From Chlorobiota bacterium (GTDB lineage Bacteria > Bacteroidota > Ignavibacteria > OLB7): a stretch of DNA of 64,000 bases. The translations under genes were made by a program, and so were the position numbers. Location: assembly GCA_028287785.1 (NCBI GenBank), contig JAQBOZ010000020.1:1-64000 (forward strand), in the 5' to 3' direction. Below are positions 37,544 through 46,415 of the stretch, piece after piece (position 1 is the first letter of the stretch; every line of letters begins with the position of its first letter). A model generated the notes under the pieces. That model was not told where the DNA came from. It made no database searches and saw nothing but the letters and a program-made list of their open reading frames with translations.

Positions 37544-38936
37544 GCTCTGGGGCGGCGTTGAGTGCACGGTAAACCGTATCGGCGATGGATATCTGGATCA
37601 GCTTGAACGGAGCGGCCACACGCGCCGTCCGGACGATCTGGACCTGCTGGCGGGGCTCGGCATACGCACATTCCGCTATCCGGTGCTCTGGGAACATGTG
37701 GCGCCGGAGGATATGGATGCGCCGCAATGGTCGTGGAGCGATCGGCAGCTCGGGGGATTGCGCGAGCTGGGGATACGCCCCATCATCGGGCTGCTGCATC
37801 ATGGAAGCGGCCCGCGGTACACAAGCCTGATCGATCCGGAATTTCCGGAGAAGCTGGCCCGCTACGCCGGGATGGTGGCGGAACGTTATCAGTGGGTGGA
37901 GAGCTACACCCCGATCAACGAGCCGCTGACAACCGCGCGATTCAGCACGCTCTACGGCCACTGGTATCCGCATCGGAGCGAACCGCTCGCCTTCGCGCGG
38001 GCGATGCTCCTGCAATGCCGCGGCATCATCCTGGCAATGCGGGCGATACGGAGGATCAACCCCGACGCGCGGCTTGTGCAGACCGAGGATCTCGGCAGAA
38101 CCTACAGCACGCCGACGCTGGCCTATCAGGCGGAGTTCGAGAACCAGCGCCGCTGGCTCACCAACGATCTTCTCTGCGGCCTGGTGACGGCGCATCATCC
38201 GATGGCGGAATATTTCCGCTGGCTCGGCGTGGATGCCGGCGATCTCGAGTGGTTTATCGACAACCCGCTTCCCCCCGATCTGATCGGGGTGAATCATTAT
38301 CTGACCAGCGAGCGATTTCTCGATGAGCGGCTGGGACGCTATCCCGAATCCTCGCACGGCGGCAACGGTCGCCATCGCTATGCCGATGTGGAAGCGGTGC
38401 GGGTCTGCGCCGAGGGAATTGCCGGGCCGCACGAGCTTATCAAAGAGGTGTGGGAGCGATATCATCGGCCCATCGCGATCACCGAGGCTCATCTGGGCTG
38501 CGACTGCGATGAACAGCTTCGCTGGCTGAAGGAGATGATCGATGCGGCGCACTCTCTCCGATTCGAGGGGGTCGATCTTCAGGCCGTCACGGCATGGTCG
38601 CTCCTGGGATCGTACGACTGGGATTCGCTCCTCACGCGATCCGGTGGACACTACGAACCGGGAGCGTTCGATACCAGCTTCGATCCGCCACGGCCGACCG
38701 CGCTGGCGGCAATGCTTCGTGACCTTGCCACGCATGGGACGCATTACCATGAGGCGCTGGAATCACCCGGCTGGTGGCGCCGCCCCGAGCGCATCCTTTA
38801 TCCGCCCGTGAGCCGGAACCGGGAGATCACGCAACGGGAACGTTCGGCTCGCTATCCACTGCTGGATATGGATATCGCGACCCCGCGCGTAACCGACGAT
38901 GCCGAGAGGACGCCGCTCAAGGCGTTCATCCGCTGA
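37527..38936 (+). CDS. GH1-like glycoside hydrolase, second copy
   Basis: About 469 residues, distantly related to the gene at 28396. It begins LELWGGVECTVNRIGDGYLD. The acid/base Glu is in YTPINEPLTTARFSTLYG, the nucleophile Glu in PIAITEAHLGCDCDEQLRW, and the substrate pocket in IGVNHYLTSERFL and AVTAWSLLGSYDWDSLL. In other genomes I recall this domain fused to a dTDP-dehydrorhamnose-reductase-like domain; that second domain is absent here. It has no signal peptide. The ATG at 37527, preceded by ACGGAG inside the end of glf, is chosen over earlier starts that lie fully within glf. It is probably translationally coupled to glf. Confidence 0.83.
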   Translation: MLPPLELWGGVECTVNRIGDGYLDQLERSGHTRRPDDLDLLAGLGIRTFRYPVLWEHVAPEDMDAPQWSWSDRQLGGLRELGIRPIIGLLHHGSGPRYTSLIDPEFPEKLARYAGMVAERYQWVESYTPINEPLTTARFSTLYGHWYPHRSEPLAFARAMLLQCRGIILAMRAIRRINPDARLVQTEDLGRTYSTPTLAYQAEFENQRRWLTNDLLCGLVTAHHPMAEYFRWLGVDAGDLEWFIDNPLPPDLIGVNHYLTSERFLDERLGRYPESSHGGNGRHRYADVEAVRVCAEGIAGPHELIKEVWERYHRPIAITEAHLGCDCDEQLRWLKEMIDAAHSLRFEGVDLQAVTAWSLLGSYDWDSLLTRSGGHYEPGAFDTSFDPPRPTALAAMLRDLATHGTHYHEALESPGWWRRPERILYPPVSRNREITQRERSARYPLLDMDIATPRVTDDAERTPLKAFIR

Positions 38937-39081
38937 CGCGGAAGCCATGGTGATGCCTGGCTCGTTTGCAGCGACATTCCGGGGTCTGACCGGTTCTCTT
39001 CCCGTGCCCCGATCCGGCCGGGAGGATGGATGATCAGGCCCCGAACCATTATTCTATCAACCGAACTCGAACAAATCTGCT

Positions 39082-40098
39082 ATGCGCGTTCTCGTTACCG
39101 GCGGAGCCGGATATATCGGAAGTGTCGTCGTGGAGGAACTGGTCCGCGACGGGCACGATGTGGTGGTATACGACAGCCTTTACAAGGGACATCGCGAGGC
39201 GGTGGATGCGAAGGCAACGTTTGTGAAGGGAGAGCTGCTTGATGGCGATCTTCTCCGCGCCACGCTGACCGGCAATCGCGTGGAGGCGGTGGTCCACATG
39301 GCGGCCGATTCCCTGGTGGGTGAATCGGTGACCAACCCCGGAAAGTACTACAACAACAACGTGGTGGCCGGCCTGGCGCTGCTCAATGCGATGGTCGACA
39401 GCGATGTCGGAAAGATCGTCTTCTCCTCGACGGCGGCGGTCTACGGCGATCCCGAAAAACAGCCGATCGAGGAGACCGATCCGATGCAGCCGACCAACCC
39501 GTACGGCGAGACCAAGCTGGCGTTCGAGCACGCGCTCCGCTGGTTCGAGAACGCTTCCGGAATCCGCTACGCGGCACTCCGCTACTTCAATGCCGCCGGC
39601 GCAACCGGGCGTTGCGGCGAGATGCACAATCCCGAAACGCATCTCATCCCGCTGGTGCTGGATGTCGCCGCCGGCAGACGGAAATCAATCACCGTCTATG
39701 GTGATGATTATCCCACGCCCGATGGAACCTGCATCCGCGATTACATCCACGTTGTGGATCTGGCCCGCGCTCATATCCTGGCGCTTGAATCGCTGGACCG
39801 GCAGCGGAGCTGCATGTACAATCTTGGATGCGGAGGGGATGGCTACAGCGTGCAGCAGGTGATTGCGACGGCGCGTGAGGTGACGGGCCATGCGATTCCC
39901 GTGGAGATGGGCCCCCGCCGCGCCGGCGATCCGGCGGTCCTTGTCGCCAGCTCGGCGAAGATCCGGCGCGAGCTGGGCTGGGAGCCGACGATGGGTGAAC
40001 TCCGCGCCATCGTGGAGTCGGCGTGGACCTGGATGCGGAATCACCCGGACGGCTACGGCTCCGAACAGCATCATCCGGCCGAAAGCACCAACGCCTGA
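39082..40098 (+). CDS. galE: UDP-glucose 4-epimerase
   Basis: A 338-residue short-chain dehydrogenase interconverting UDP-Glc and UDP-Gal. The NAD motif is VLVTGGAGYIGSVVVEELV, with catalytic SSTAAVYG and YGETK (the YxxxK pair), then ALRYFNAAGATGRCGEMHNP and GTCIRDYIHVVDLARAHILA, which are standard for GalE. It supplies UDP-Gal to the glf reaction and closes the Leloir pathway with galT and galK. A strong terminator follows. Confidence 0.95.
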   Translation: MRVLVTGGAGYIGSVVVEELVRDGHDVVVYDSLYKGHREAVDAKATFVKGELLDGDLLRATLTGNRVEAVVHMAADSLVGESVTNPGKYYNNNVVAGLALLNAMVDSDVGKIVFSSTAAVYGDPEKQPIEETDPMQPTNPYGETKLAFEHALRWFENASGIRYAALRYFNAAGATGRCGEMHNPETHLIPLVLDVAAGRRKSITVYGDDYPTPDGTCIRDYIHVVDLARAHILALESLDRQRSCMYNLGCGGDGYSVQQVIATAREVTGHAIPVEMGPRRAGDPAVLVASSAKIRRELGWEPTMGELRAIVESAWTWMRNHPDGYGSEQHHPAESTNA

Positions 40099-40143
40099 CA
40101 GCCCGGACATCGGCCCGGTATCGGGATCATATCCTGGAATTGC

Positions 40144-40188
40144 AAAGCGCCTCCGAACCATGATGGAACCGGAGGCGCTTTCTGTTTT
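40144..40188. terminator. Bidirectional terminator between galE and the DUF3160 gene
   Basis: A 12-base perfect stem (AAAGCGCCTCCG paired with CGGAGGCGCTTT) followed by a T-rich stretch. Confidence 0.9.
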
Positions 40189-40245
40189 CGATCGATCCCG
40201 CGATCGATCCCGAAGGATGATTCGAATGGCCCGTTCAGCAATCCG

Positions 40246-42726
40246 TTAGCGGATCACGATGAACCTGCTCGACGCCAGCATTGTCCCGCCGGCATCGGCC
40301 ACTCTGATAAAGTACTGTCCGCTCGTAAGATCGCCAATGCGGAGCACATCGAGCCGATCCCCCTTTTCCACCTTGCCGGTCTCCGAGCGAAGCACGGTCT
40401 GCCCGCCGACATTGGCGACGCTCACCACCAGCTCATCCCCCTCCAACTGCGGCGCGTGAACCGTAAACCAGAGCTCGCCAACCGACCGGCTGACGATGTT
40501 GGCCTCCAGCTTGATCTGCGCGGCCGGCTTCACCTCGATCTTATCCTGCTTCGTCGGCACATACGCCGTCGCAACCGATGGAAGCGTTGCCGTCACCGCC
40601 TGGAACTTGCCGGCATCCTGCGCTATCTGCCGGTCCGGGCTCACGAACGTAGCCAACCGACCATCGGCCTTGATCGCCGCGGAAGGCGCCGAGATGCTCT
40701 TCACCCAGGCATCGGCGGGAGTTGCGACCTCGTAGTAGCTGGAGACCGCGCCGCGCGTCAGCATCAGCCCATCCTCGCCATCATTGCGGGGGACGATCAC
40801 GTAGATCGCCAGCGGATGGCCGTTTGCCACGGTGGTGCCGCCGCTGAGCTGCGTTCCCCCGGCCGCAACCGCGTAGCCGTTCCCCTGAAGCGATTTATCG
40901 GTGAAGGACTCATAGGCCGCGATGCGAACCGGCATCGAACGGATCAGCGACATCTGATCCTCGGTGAGATCCTTCCCCTCCAGCTCGAACGCCGAGATCT
41001 GCATCATCCTGGCAGCGACATTCTCGATATCCTGCAACTTCATCTCGATCTTCCTGTTCACCAGACGCTCCACGCGCCCTTCGCTCAACCCGCTCCTGAT
41101 ATAGGCCGCCAGCGAAGCCACACGACTCCATGCCTCCGGGTTCGGCTCAACGTACCCATCGGTCTTCAACTCGCTGTTCCCGCGGCTCACCCCGGTCACT
41201 TTTGCGACGGGGCTCAGATCCATCCGCGTGGGAATGCTTTTATAATCCGCCCAGGCGCCCATCGCCGAGGTCAGCTCCCGGTTACGCCAGTCATCGCTAC
41301 GCATGAAGCGGGGATATCCGTTGGTCCGCTCCTGCTCCAGCGCCAGCGGCTGAATCGCGTAAAGAAGCGAACTCTCCAGCGTCTGCACCCACGATTCGGA
41401 GGGTCGCGAGGCAAGCACCGGCCTATCCCCCTCGATGCCGCGGACGGCATCGGCGCGACCGCTTCCCATCGCCGCCATCAGGCTGAGCCCATAGCCACCC
41501 CGCGAAGGATGCGAATCCTTCCAGGCGAGATCGGCGGAGCCGGACTGCGGGGTCACATCGAAGAGACGAAACGCGGGAAGCCCGTTCCGGTCGGCGGAGG
41601 AAGGAAGCTGCTCTTCCAGATATTCCGCGAACCCCGCGAGCAACTGATCATCGTTGAGAAAGGCGGGGCCGTTGGAGACGATACGTCCGTAATAGCCACG
41701 AGCTGCATTGTTGAGGATATCCCACTGGGAGCTTCCCTCGGCGCCGCTGAAAAAGGCGGCGGGCTCGGTGATATTCCGGAGACTCTGATTGAAACCATCC
41801 TGATCGCCTATCCCGCTTACCGCGCGCGCCAGAATGGTGGCGGCGCGAAGTCCGGCCAGATCCGCCCGTCCCTCGGCGTTGCGGACATTGAAGCCGGTAC
41901 GACCAAGCCACGTCTTCGCGCGATAGTAGCTGGCGAGCTTCGCGTCGAGCGCGTAATAGCCCGTCGGCGCGAACTGCGAATAATCGATCGATTCACCGCG
42001 GAGAACCGAGGAGTTTGCCACGCCGGAAGCGGCGGTGATCTTCCGCACTTCCTCTTTCACCGCCGACTGCACCCGCGGGTCGATCGGAGCAGCGGGATCG
42101 AGAAGGGCCTGGGCGGTCTGAACATATCCAAGCACCCGGACAACCGCATCGTTCAGCGCGGGGCCGCGCGAGCTGGATGGCTGGCCGGCAACGCTCTGTG
42201 CAAGCTGGGCCATTTCGGCGCCAAGCACTGTCACATCGTAGTTCCGCTCCATATCGCGCGTCGCCTCATCGATGGTGACGCGAAGGCCATGAAGCATGGC
42301 ATCCACGGTGATGAAGCTGCCGATCTCCTGCGAGCTCAGCTCCGGGGCATAGGCCTGACCGAAACTCCCGACTGCTTCCGGACGCGCCATAAACGCATCC
42401 TTGAGAAGCATCGCGCGCTCATCACTGGAGAAATAGCTATTCCACGGGAAACTCCCCTGAGCCACGGCGACATTGGAGAATCCCGGTGCAATCTGACGCT
42501 CGGTCAACCCCACTTCAGCCCGATATTTCGGCACCTGATAGGGACGATAGACGCCAAAACCGCTGGAAACGGGAACTTCAATCCGCGCCATGGGAACCGG
42601 CTGATCGATGGAGCTGGAGCTGGGGAGCGTTTTGCCCATGACATTGACATGGTCCGAAAACACCCCGCCCGCAAACAGCCCGACTGTAATCGCGCCGACA
42701 ATGATCGTTGGAACTGTGATTCGCAT
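40246..42726 (-). CDS. DUF3160 exported protein with C-terminal T9SS-type sorting domain
   Basis: An 826-residue protein with a signal peptide (MRITVPTIIVGAITVGLFAG). The long middle is all-helical DUF3160, for example FPWNSYFSSDERAMLLKDAF, SFITVDAMLHGLRVTIDEAT, TWLGRTGFNVRNAEGRADLA, SSLLYAIQPLALEQERTNGY and IYVIVPRNDGEDGLMLTRGA. The last 80 residues resemble a type A sorting domain (GDELVVSVANVGGQTVLRSE, SGQYFIRVADAGG, ending FIVIR), so the protein should be delivered to the surface by type IX secretion. AGGAGAG lies before the ATG. It is downstream of the first sigma/anti-sigma operon on the same strand but separated by a terminator. Confidence 0.87.
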   Translation of the reverse strand: MRITVPTIIVGAITVGLFAGGVFSDHVNVMGKTLPSSSSIDQPVPMARIEVPVSSGFGVYRPYQVPKYRAEVGLTERQIAPGFSNVAVAQGSFPWNSYFSSDERAMLLKDAFMARPEAVGSFGQAYAPELSSQEIGSFITVDAMLHGLRVTIDEATRDMERNYDVTVLGAEMAQLAQSVAGQPSSSRGPALNDAVVRVLGYVQTAQALLDPAAPIDPRVQSAVKEEVRKITAASGVANSSVLRGESIDYSQFAPTGYYALDAKLASYYRAKTWLGRTGFNVRNAEGRADLAGLRAATILARAVSGIGDQDGFNQSLRNITEPAAFFSGAEGSSQWDILNNAARGYYGRIVSNGPAFLNDDQLLAGFAEYLEEQLPSSADRNGLPAFRLFDVTPQSGSADLAWKDSHPSRGGYGLSLMAAMGSGRADAVRGIEGDRPVLASRPSESWVQTLESSLLYAIQPLALEQERTNGYPRFMRSDDWRNRELTSAMGAWADYKSIPTRMDLSPVAKVTGVSRGNSELKTDGYVEPNPEAWSRVASLAAYIRSGLSEGRVERLVNRKIEMKLQDIENVAARMMQISAFELEGKDLTEDQMSLIRSMPVRIAAYESFTDKSLQGNGYAVAAGGTQLSGGTTVANGHPLAIYVIVPRNDGEDGLMLTRGAVSSYYEVATPADAWVKSISAPSAAIKADGRLATFVSPDRQIAQDAGKFQAVTATLPSVATAYVPTKQDKIEVKPAAQIKLEANIVSRSVGELWFTVHAPQLEGDELVVSVANVGGQTVLRSETGKVEKGDRLDVLRIGDLTSGQYFIRVADAGGTMLASSRFIVIR

Positions 42727-42951
42727 ACAACATCTCTCCTGACAAATCCACTGACAAAATCAACCGTGCATTACGTCGAAGTCTTTACATCATAAGGTTT
42801 CAGGTTCAACATCCCTGCCATCGATGGGTTCCGAGCGAGCTTAGAGCGCGCTCCAAGATAAATGTTTAGTAGAAGAAGTAACGAATCGCGTCAGGCTTTT
42901 GTTATCGACGCTCCTGTATTCTCTGAAGTGTCCGATGAATATGCGGTGGCG

Positions 42952-42990
42952 CAAAAAAGAACGGCGGACACTCTTTCGAATGCCCGCCGT
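42952..42990 (-). terminator. Terminator of sigma/anti-sigma operon 1
   Basis: ACGGCGG/CCGCCGT stem, with a run of six T residues on the leftward transcript. It ends the operon whose last gene stops at 43130. The remaining gap 42727-43129 holds only this hairpin, a short GAGCGCGCTC palindrome at 42844 and the promoter space of the DUF3160 gene. Confidence 0.8.
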
Positions 42991-43129
42991 GGATTATTAA
43001 GGCGATTTCCGGACGGAATAGATCATTATCGTCGGATGTTCTCCCAATCCTCCGGAACAGAAATTCTTTTGACCGAAGGATCGATTCCGGGATATGGCCG
43101 CTGAAATTCCGGCAACCGTATCGCTCCGG

Positions 43130-45025
43130 CTACCAGACGATCACCGCGCCGAGACCGATCCCGACATCCAGCCCGCCAGTATCGGCCGGAACGGTCGTCC
43201 GCTGGTGCAGCTCGCTGGCGTTCTGGGATGTCTGCACGGTGCTCATGGAGACATCCGCCGCCGTGGCGCGGGTATCAACGTACCGGATCGTCGGCGTCAA
43301 CTCCAGCCTGATCCATCGGGATGGACGGAAGGTGATCGGGGCTTCCACGCCGGCGCTGAGATGCCGACCGCCAACTCCGCCCCAGACGCCCGGGCTTACG
43401 CCGATCTTCTGACTGAGCGCAATGGTATACCGATAGCCCGCGCCTCCGTATATCTCGCTCGCGGTTCCCGACGTGATATCCGCCCTTCGCGTCGATGGGG
43501 TCGTGATGCCGTTGACGGTAGTCCCCACCAGGCTGTCGGCGATCGTATTGCGATACCCGCTCAACCCCGCCACGGCGTAGATCTGATGCCGCCCGCCAAG
43601 CTCCACCCCGGCCCGGAACGCGCCATCGAGATTGACCTGACCGGATCTGAGGCTGATATAGCTGGCCGGCGTGATGGAGACGATAAACGTGACCGCCGGC
43701 GAACCCGACGATGCCGGGAGGGATTGATCGGTACTGGAGGCGGAAGCCAGGTTGGGAGCCCCCAGCGCGCTGTTGAACTGCCCCGAGTTGACGGCCGCGC
43801 TTATGGGCGAAAGGGCCTGCGCGACCGGGCTCGATGATGGAACATTTTGCGCGATATCGATATCTCCCTGCGAATCCGATGGACGGTTTCGGAGAGCGGA
43901 GGCAATCGTATCGGCAATGGCAAAATCCATCGACAGGGAGAGGAACGAGGAAGCGGGCGTATTCGCCTTCGTCACGGAATTGGAAACCTGCTGCATCTGC
44001 TCGGTTCGCGGGCCGGAGCCCAGCGCATGCCCATCCCCCAGCATTGGGGCCGACGGAGGAGGAGCAAGAGCGCTCGCTGATTTCATGGGAGGACTCTGCG
44101 CCAGCGCGATATCCTTGTTCTTCCCCATCGTCTGCGTCGGCGTGGTGTGAAAGGCAAAGGAAGTGTCCCGATAGGCAGCAATGCCCCCCGACTGATAGCC
44201 CCCCATCTGCCGGCTCATAAGCTTTGGAGCCTCCTTGAAGGAACGATCATCATCAGACTTGAGATCACGATCGAGCCTGCGCGCATCCGAGGCATGCTCC
44301 GCATCGGGAGATAACTGGTTGCCCAGATCCCCCCCCCTGGCTTCCCCCCAGCTCCCTTCCAACGTACCGGAGCCCTTTGCGGACTTCCTGTACACGATAT
44401 CATCCGATGCCATCAGGTGAGTCTCCCCCTTCGGAACGCTCTTCGAGGCACGCTCACCGCCATCGATCCGAACCGGCTCCTTCACGGAACCGGAAATATC
44501 CTTGCTCTCCGCCTTCCCCGTTACAGGCGGGGATGGCGATGAGAAGGTTCCTGTATTTGATGATGTGGTCTTCTCCGGCGCCGCCTGCGGCCGGGCATCG
44601 GTAAACACCGGTGATCTCATCCCGGCCGGCTTATCCTCCTCTCCGTTCCAGACGATCGCAACCGCGAGAAGCGCGGTGATAAACGGGATCAGCCAGATCG
44701 CGGCACGGCGACGGCGGCGTCCGTCGCGGACGGCGGGAGAGGGAATCGAACGGGCAGCCGCGGCAACCACCGGAGGCGATGCGGGAATCTCCTCAAGGGG
44801 CTTCATCCCCTCCTCGCGCTGAAGGCGACCGAAGAGGGCGGACCGCAGTTCCGGCGCGGGGGTCTGAAGCACCCGCTGGTCCCGCGCCACGGCCCGCAGA
44901 GCGATCTGCGCGCGGAAGAGCTTGCGCGCCTCCGGCGACACCGCCAGGCGATGATGCAGCTCCGCCTCGGCCTCGCTCGAAAGGTTGCCGTCGATGTATT
45001 GCGATATAAGGTCTTCGATATTCAT
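43130..45025 (-). CDS. Trans-envelope anti-sigma factor with C-terminal outer-membrane barrel, module 1
   Basis: About 631 residues with four parts. Residues 1-75 are a helical anti-sigma domain (DLISQYIDGNLSSEAEAELH, HRLAVSPEARKLF); the usual HxxxCxxC zinc site is absent. Residues about 105-128 are a basic stop (RRRRR) and one membrane helix (AAIWLIPFITALLAVAIVW). Residues about 130-440 are a Pro/Ser/Ala/Gly-rich linker with no fold signs, long enough to cross the periplasm. Residues about 445-632 are beta-barrel-like (VTFIVSITPASYISLRSG, HQIYAVAGLSGYRNT, GGAGYRYTIALS, RWIRLELTPTIRYV), ending GLGAVIVW with a terminal aromatic residue. It would hold the ECF sigma factor encoded upstream at the inner membrane while its barrel sits in the outer membrane. 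The frame begins with a GTG; the next codon, ATG at 45025, is taken. Confidence 0.75.
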   Translation of the reverse strand: MNIEDLISQYIDGNLSSEAEAELHHRLAVSPEARKLFRAQIALRAVARDQRVLQTPAPELRSALFGRLQREEGMKPLEEIPASPPVVAAAARSIPSPAVRDGRRRRRAAIWLIPFITALLAVAIVWNGEEDKPAGMRSPVFTDARPQAAPEKTTSSNTGTFSSPSPPVTGKAESKDISGSVKEPVRIDGGERASKSVPKGETHLMASDDIVYRKSAKGSGTLEGSWGEARGGDLGNQLSPDAEHASDARRLDRDLKSDDDRSFKEAPKLMSRQMGGYQSGGIAAYRDTSFAFHTTPTQTMGKNKDIALAQSPPMKSASALAPPPSAPMLGDGHALGSGPRTEQMQQVSNSVTKANTPASSFLSLSMDFAIADTIASALRNRPSDSQGDIDIAQNVPSSSPVAQALSPISAAVNSGQFNSALGAPNLASASSTDQSLPASSGSPAVTFIVSITPASYISLRSGQVNLDGAFRAGVELGGRHQIYAVAGLSGYRNTIADSLVGTTVNGITTPSTRRADITSGTASEIYGGAGYRYTIALSQKIGVSPGVWGGVGGRHLSAGVEAPITFRPSRWIRLELTPTIRYVDTRATAADVSMSTVQTSQNASELHQRTTVPADTGGLDVGIGLGAVIVW

Positions 45026-45106
45026 CACTGCTTACTCAACTGAATCGGACCGTGCATATGACTCATCACCATCGCCCCCCGGCTCCGCACCGGCATATCG
45101 GTGCGC

Positions 45107-45544
45107 TCACATCTTCGCGAATGAGAGGATATGGTTTCCATCTCCATAGTAGATCAGAAGGATCCTGCCATCACTCCAGTATCGAACGGACTTGGCGAGC
45201 GCGTCGAGATATTCATCCTCGGTAGCTATCGCGTCGCAACTCATCTTGGTGCGGAACATCGGCCCGGTAACGCTCAGCAGGGAATCATGGATCTGGTAGG
45301 GTCCGCCATAGCTGTTGCATCCTCCCCTGCCACCGAGCCGCGCGGAATCGGTGAGCAGCAGCGTGACTGTCGCGGTCGCGGGGACCGGCTTTTCCTCGCC
45401 GGAGATCGTCGAGAACGATCGCAGCTTCCAGGTGATGCCGGTGATATGGCTCACCGATGCCCCGGCGATCGGGTTGACGGAGGGTTTCTGGCATGCGCTC
45501 CAGACCACAGCAAGCAGTAACGTAAGAGATAGCGTTATTCTCAT
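45107..45544 (-). CDS. META-domain (HslJ-like) lipoprotein
   Basis: About 145 residues. It starts MRITLSLTLLLAVVWSAC, a lipoprotein signal with Cys18. The single META domain follows: ITGITWKLRSF, VTLLLTDSARLGGRGGCNSY, SLLSVTGPMFRTKMSCDA and EDEYLDALAKSVRYW. META proteins such as HslJ are envelope stress proteins, and the GGCNSY and MSC motifs may form a disulfide. It lies between the sigma and anti-sigma genes of operon 1, which suggests a role in sensing or a regulated product. An upstream start 14 codons earlier is less likely, as it buries the signal. Confidence 0.88.
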   Translation of the reverse strand: MRITLSLTLLLAVVWSACQKPSVNPIAGASVSHITGITWKLRSFSTISGEEKPVPATATVTLLLTDSARLGGRGGCNSYGGPYQIHDSLLSVTGPMFRTKMSCDAIATEDEYLDALAKSVRYWSDGRILLIYYGDGNHILSFAKM

Positions 45545-45590
45545 CCTCGCTCGCGACCATTTGTTCGATAGATTCCTTCCCGCCATGATC

Positions 45591-46250
45591 TCATCCCTCC
45601 GTTCCCAGAAATTTCTCCAGTGCCTTTCTCAGCGCCCTGCGCGCCCTGCTGATCCGCATCCGGGCCGCCTCCTGGGTGCAGCCGACCGTCGCGGCAACCT
45701 CTTCATATTCCAGGCCGTTGACCTCTCGGAGAACGTACACCTCCCGCAGCGATTGCGGCAGCAGCTCCACGCACGCCTGGAACCTGGCAAAGAGCGCCTC
45801 CCCCGTCAACTCATCCTCCTCGCCGAACAGCTTGGCAAACGATTCCTCGATCGGCACCATCAGCCGCTCGTCCCACCGATGGCTCTCCTCGTCCGAGATG
45901 GAGAGGGTCTGCCGCACGGTTCGCAGGTGGCTTATCGCCAGGTTGTGCGCCACTCTGAAAAGCCATCCCTTCAGGTTCTGAATTGTCCTGTATTCCTCTC
46001 CCCGCTCCTTCGACGCGGCATATCTGGACCGCTCGCGGAAAAGACGGACAAACGTCTCCTGAAACAGGTCATCGGCCACCTCCGGGGAATCCTTGACGAT
46101 GGTGCGCAGATAGGTAAGGACGCTCTTCTCGTACCGCTCGTAGAGGCTCACGAACGCTCGTTCATCGCCGAGCAGGAATCGTTCAAGAAGCGATTCATCC
46201 CCTTCGGCAACCGCCGTCCCGGCTCCGTTATGTCCCCTGTGTTCAGCCAC
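45591..46250 (-). CDS. ECF-type sigma factor, module 1
   Basis: A 219-residue sigma-70 family factor of the extracytoplasmic-function group. Region 2 reads FVSLYERYEKSVLTYLRTIV, DDLFQETFVRLFRE and LKGWLFRVAHNLAISHLR; region 4 reads LPQSLREVYVLREVNGLEYE, VAATVGCTQEAARMRISRAR. It should direct RNA polymerase to envelope-related promoters when released by the barrel-linked anti-sigma factor encoded two genes downstream. The start codon is GTG at 46250. A promoter-like motif lies 32 bases upstream. Confidence 0.93.
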   Translation of the reverse strand: MAEHRGHNGAGTAVAEGDESLLERFLLGDERAFVSLYERYEKSVLTYLRTIVKDSPEVADDLFQETFVRLFRERSRYAASKERGEEYRTIQNLKGWLFRVAHNLAISHLRTVRQTLSISDEESHRWDERLMVPIEESFAKLFGEEDELTGEALFARFQACVELLPQSLREVYVLREVNGLEYEEVAATVGCTQEAARMRISRARRALRKALEKFLGTEG

Positions 46251-46281
46251 GCAGAAAGTATTGATTGACCGTTATACGCTT

Positions 46282-46308
46282 TATGACGTCGCCCCTGGGC
46301 GATGTAAC
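46282..46308 (-). promoter_or_regulatory. Candidate autoregulatory ECF promoter, module 1
   Basis: Leftward GTTAC at 46308-46304, a 15-base spacer, then CGTCATA at 46288-46282; the end of the motif is 32 bases from the sigma start codon. The same arrangement occurs before the second sigma gene. Visual match only. Confidence 0.4.
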
Positions 46309-46367
46309 ACGAAACGGGTCGGAGACGGTGGGTTCGAGGATTGGGGGGCTTCAGGGGGACGATGGCG

Positions 46368-46395
46368 CCGCGGATCGAAGGTCACCGATCCGCGG
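46368..46395 (-). terminator. Terminator after yebC
   Basis: A 10-base perfect stem (CCGCGGATCG paired with CGATCCGCGG) with an 8-base loop lies 20 bases past the yebC stop. Confidence 0.7.
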
Positions 46396-46415
46396 CCGGC
46401 TGCGGGGGAGACTGA

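Noticed and set aside
40456-42795. 779-codon frame antisense to the DUF3160 gene
   Set aside because: Shadow frame; the opposite strand has a signal peptide, conserved domain and sorting tail.
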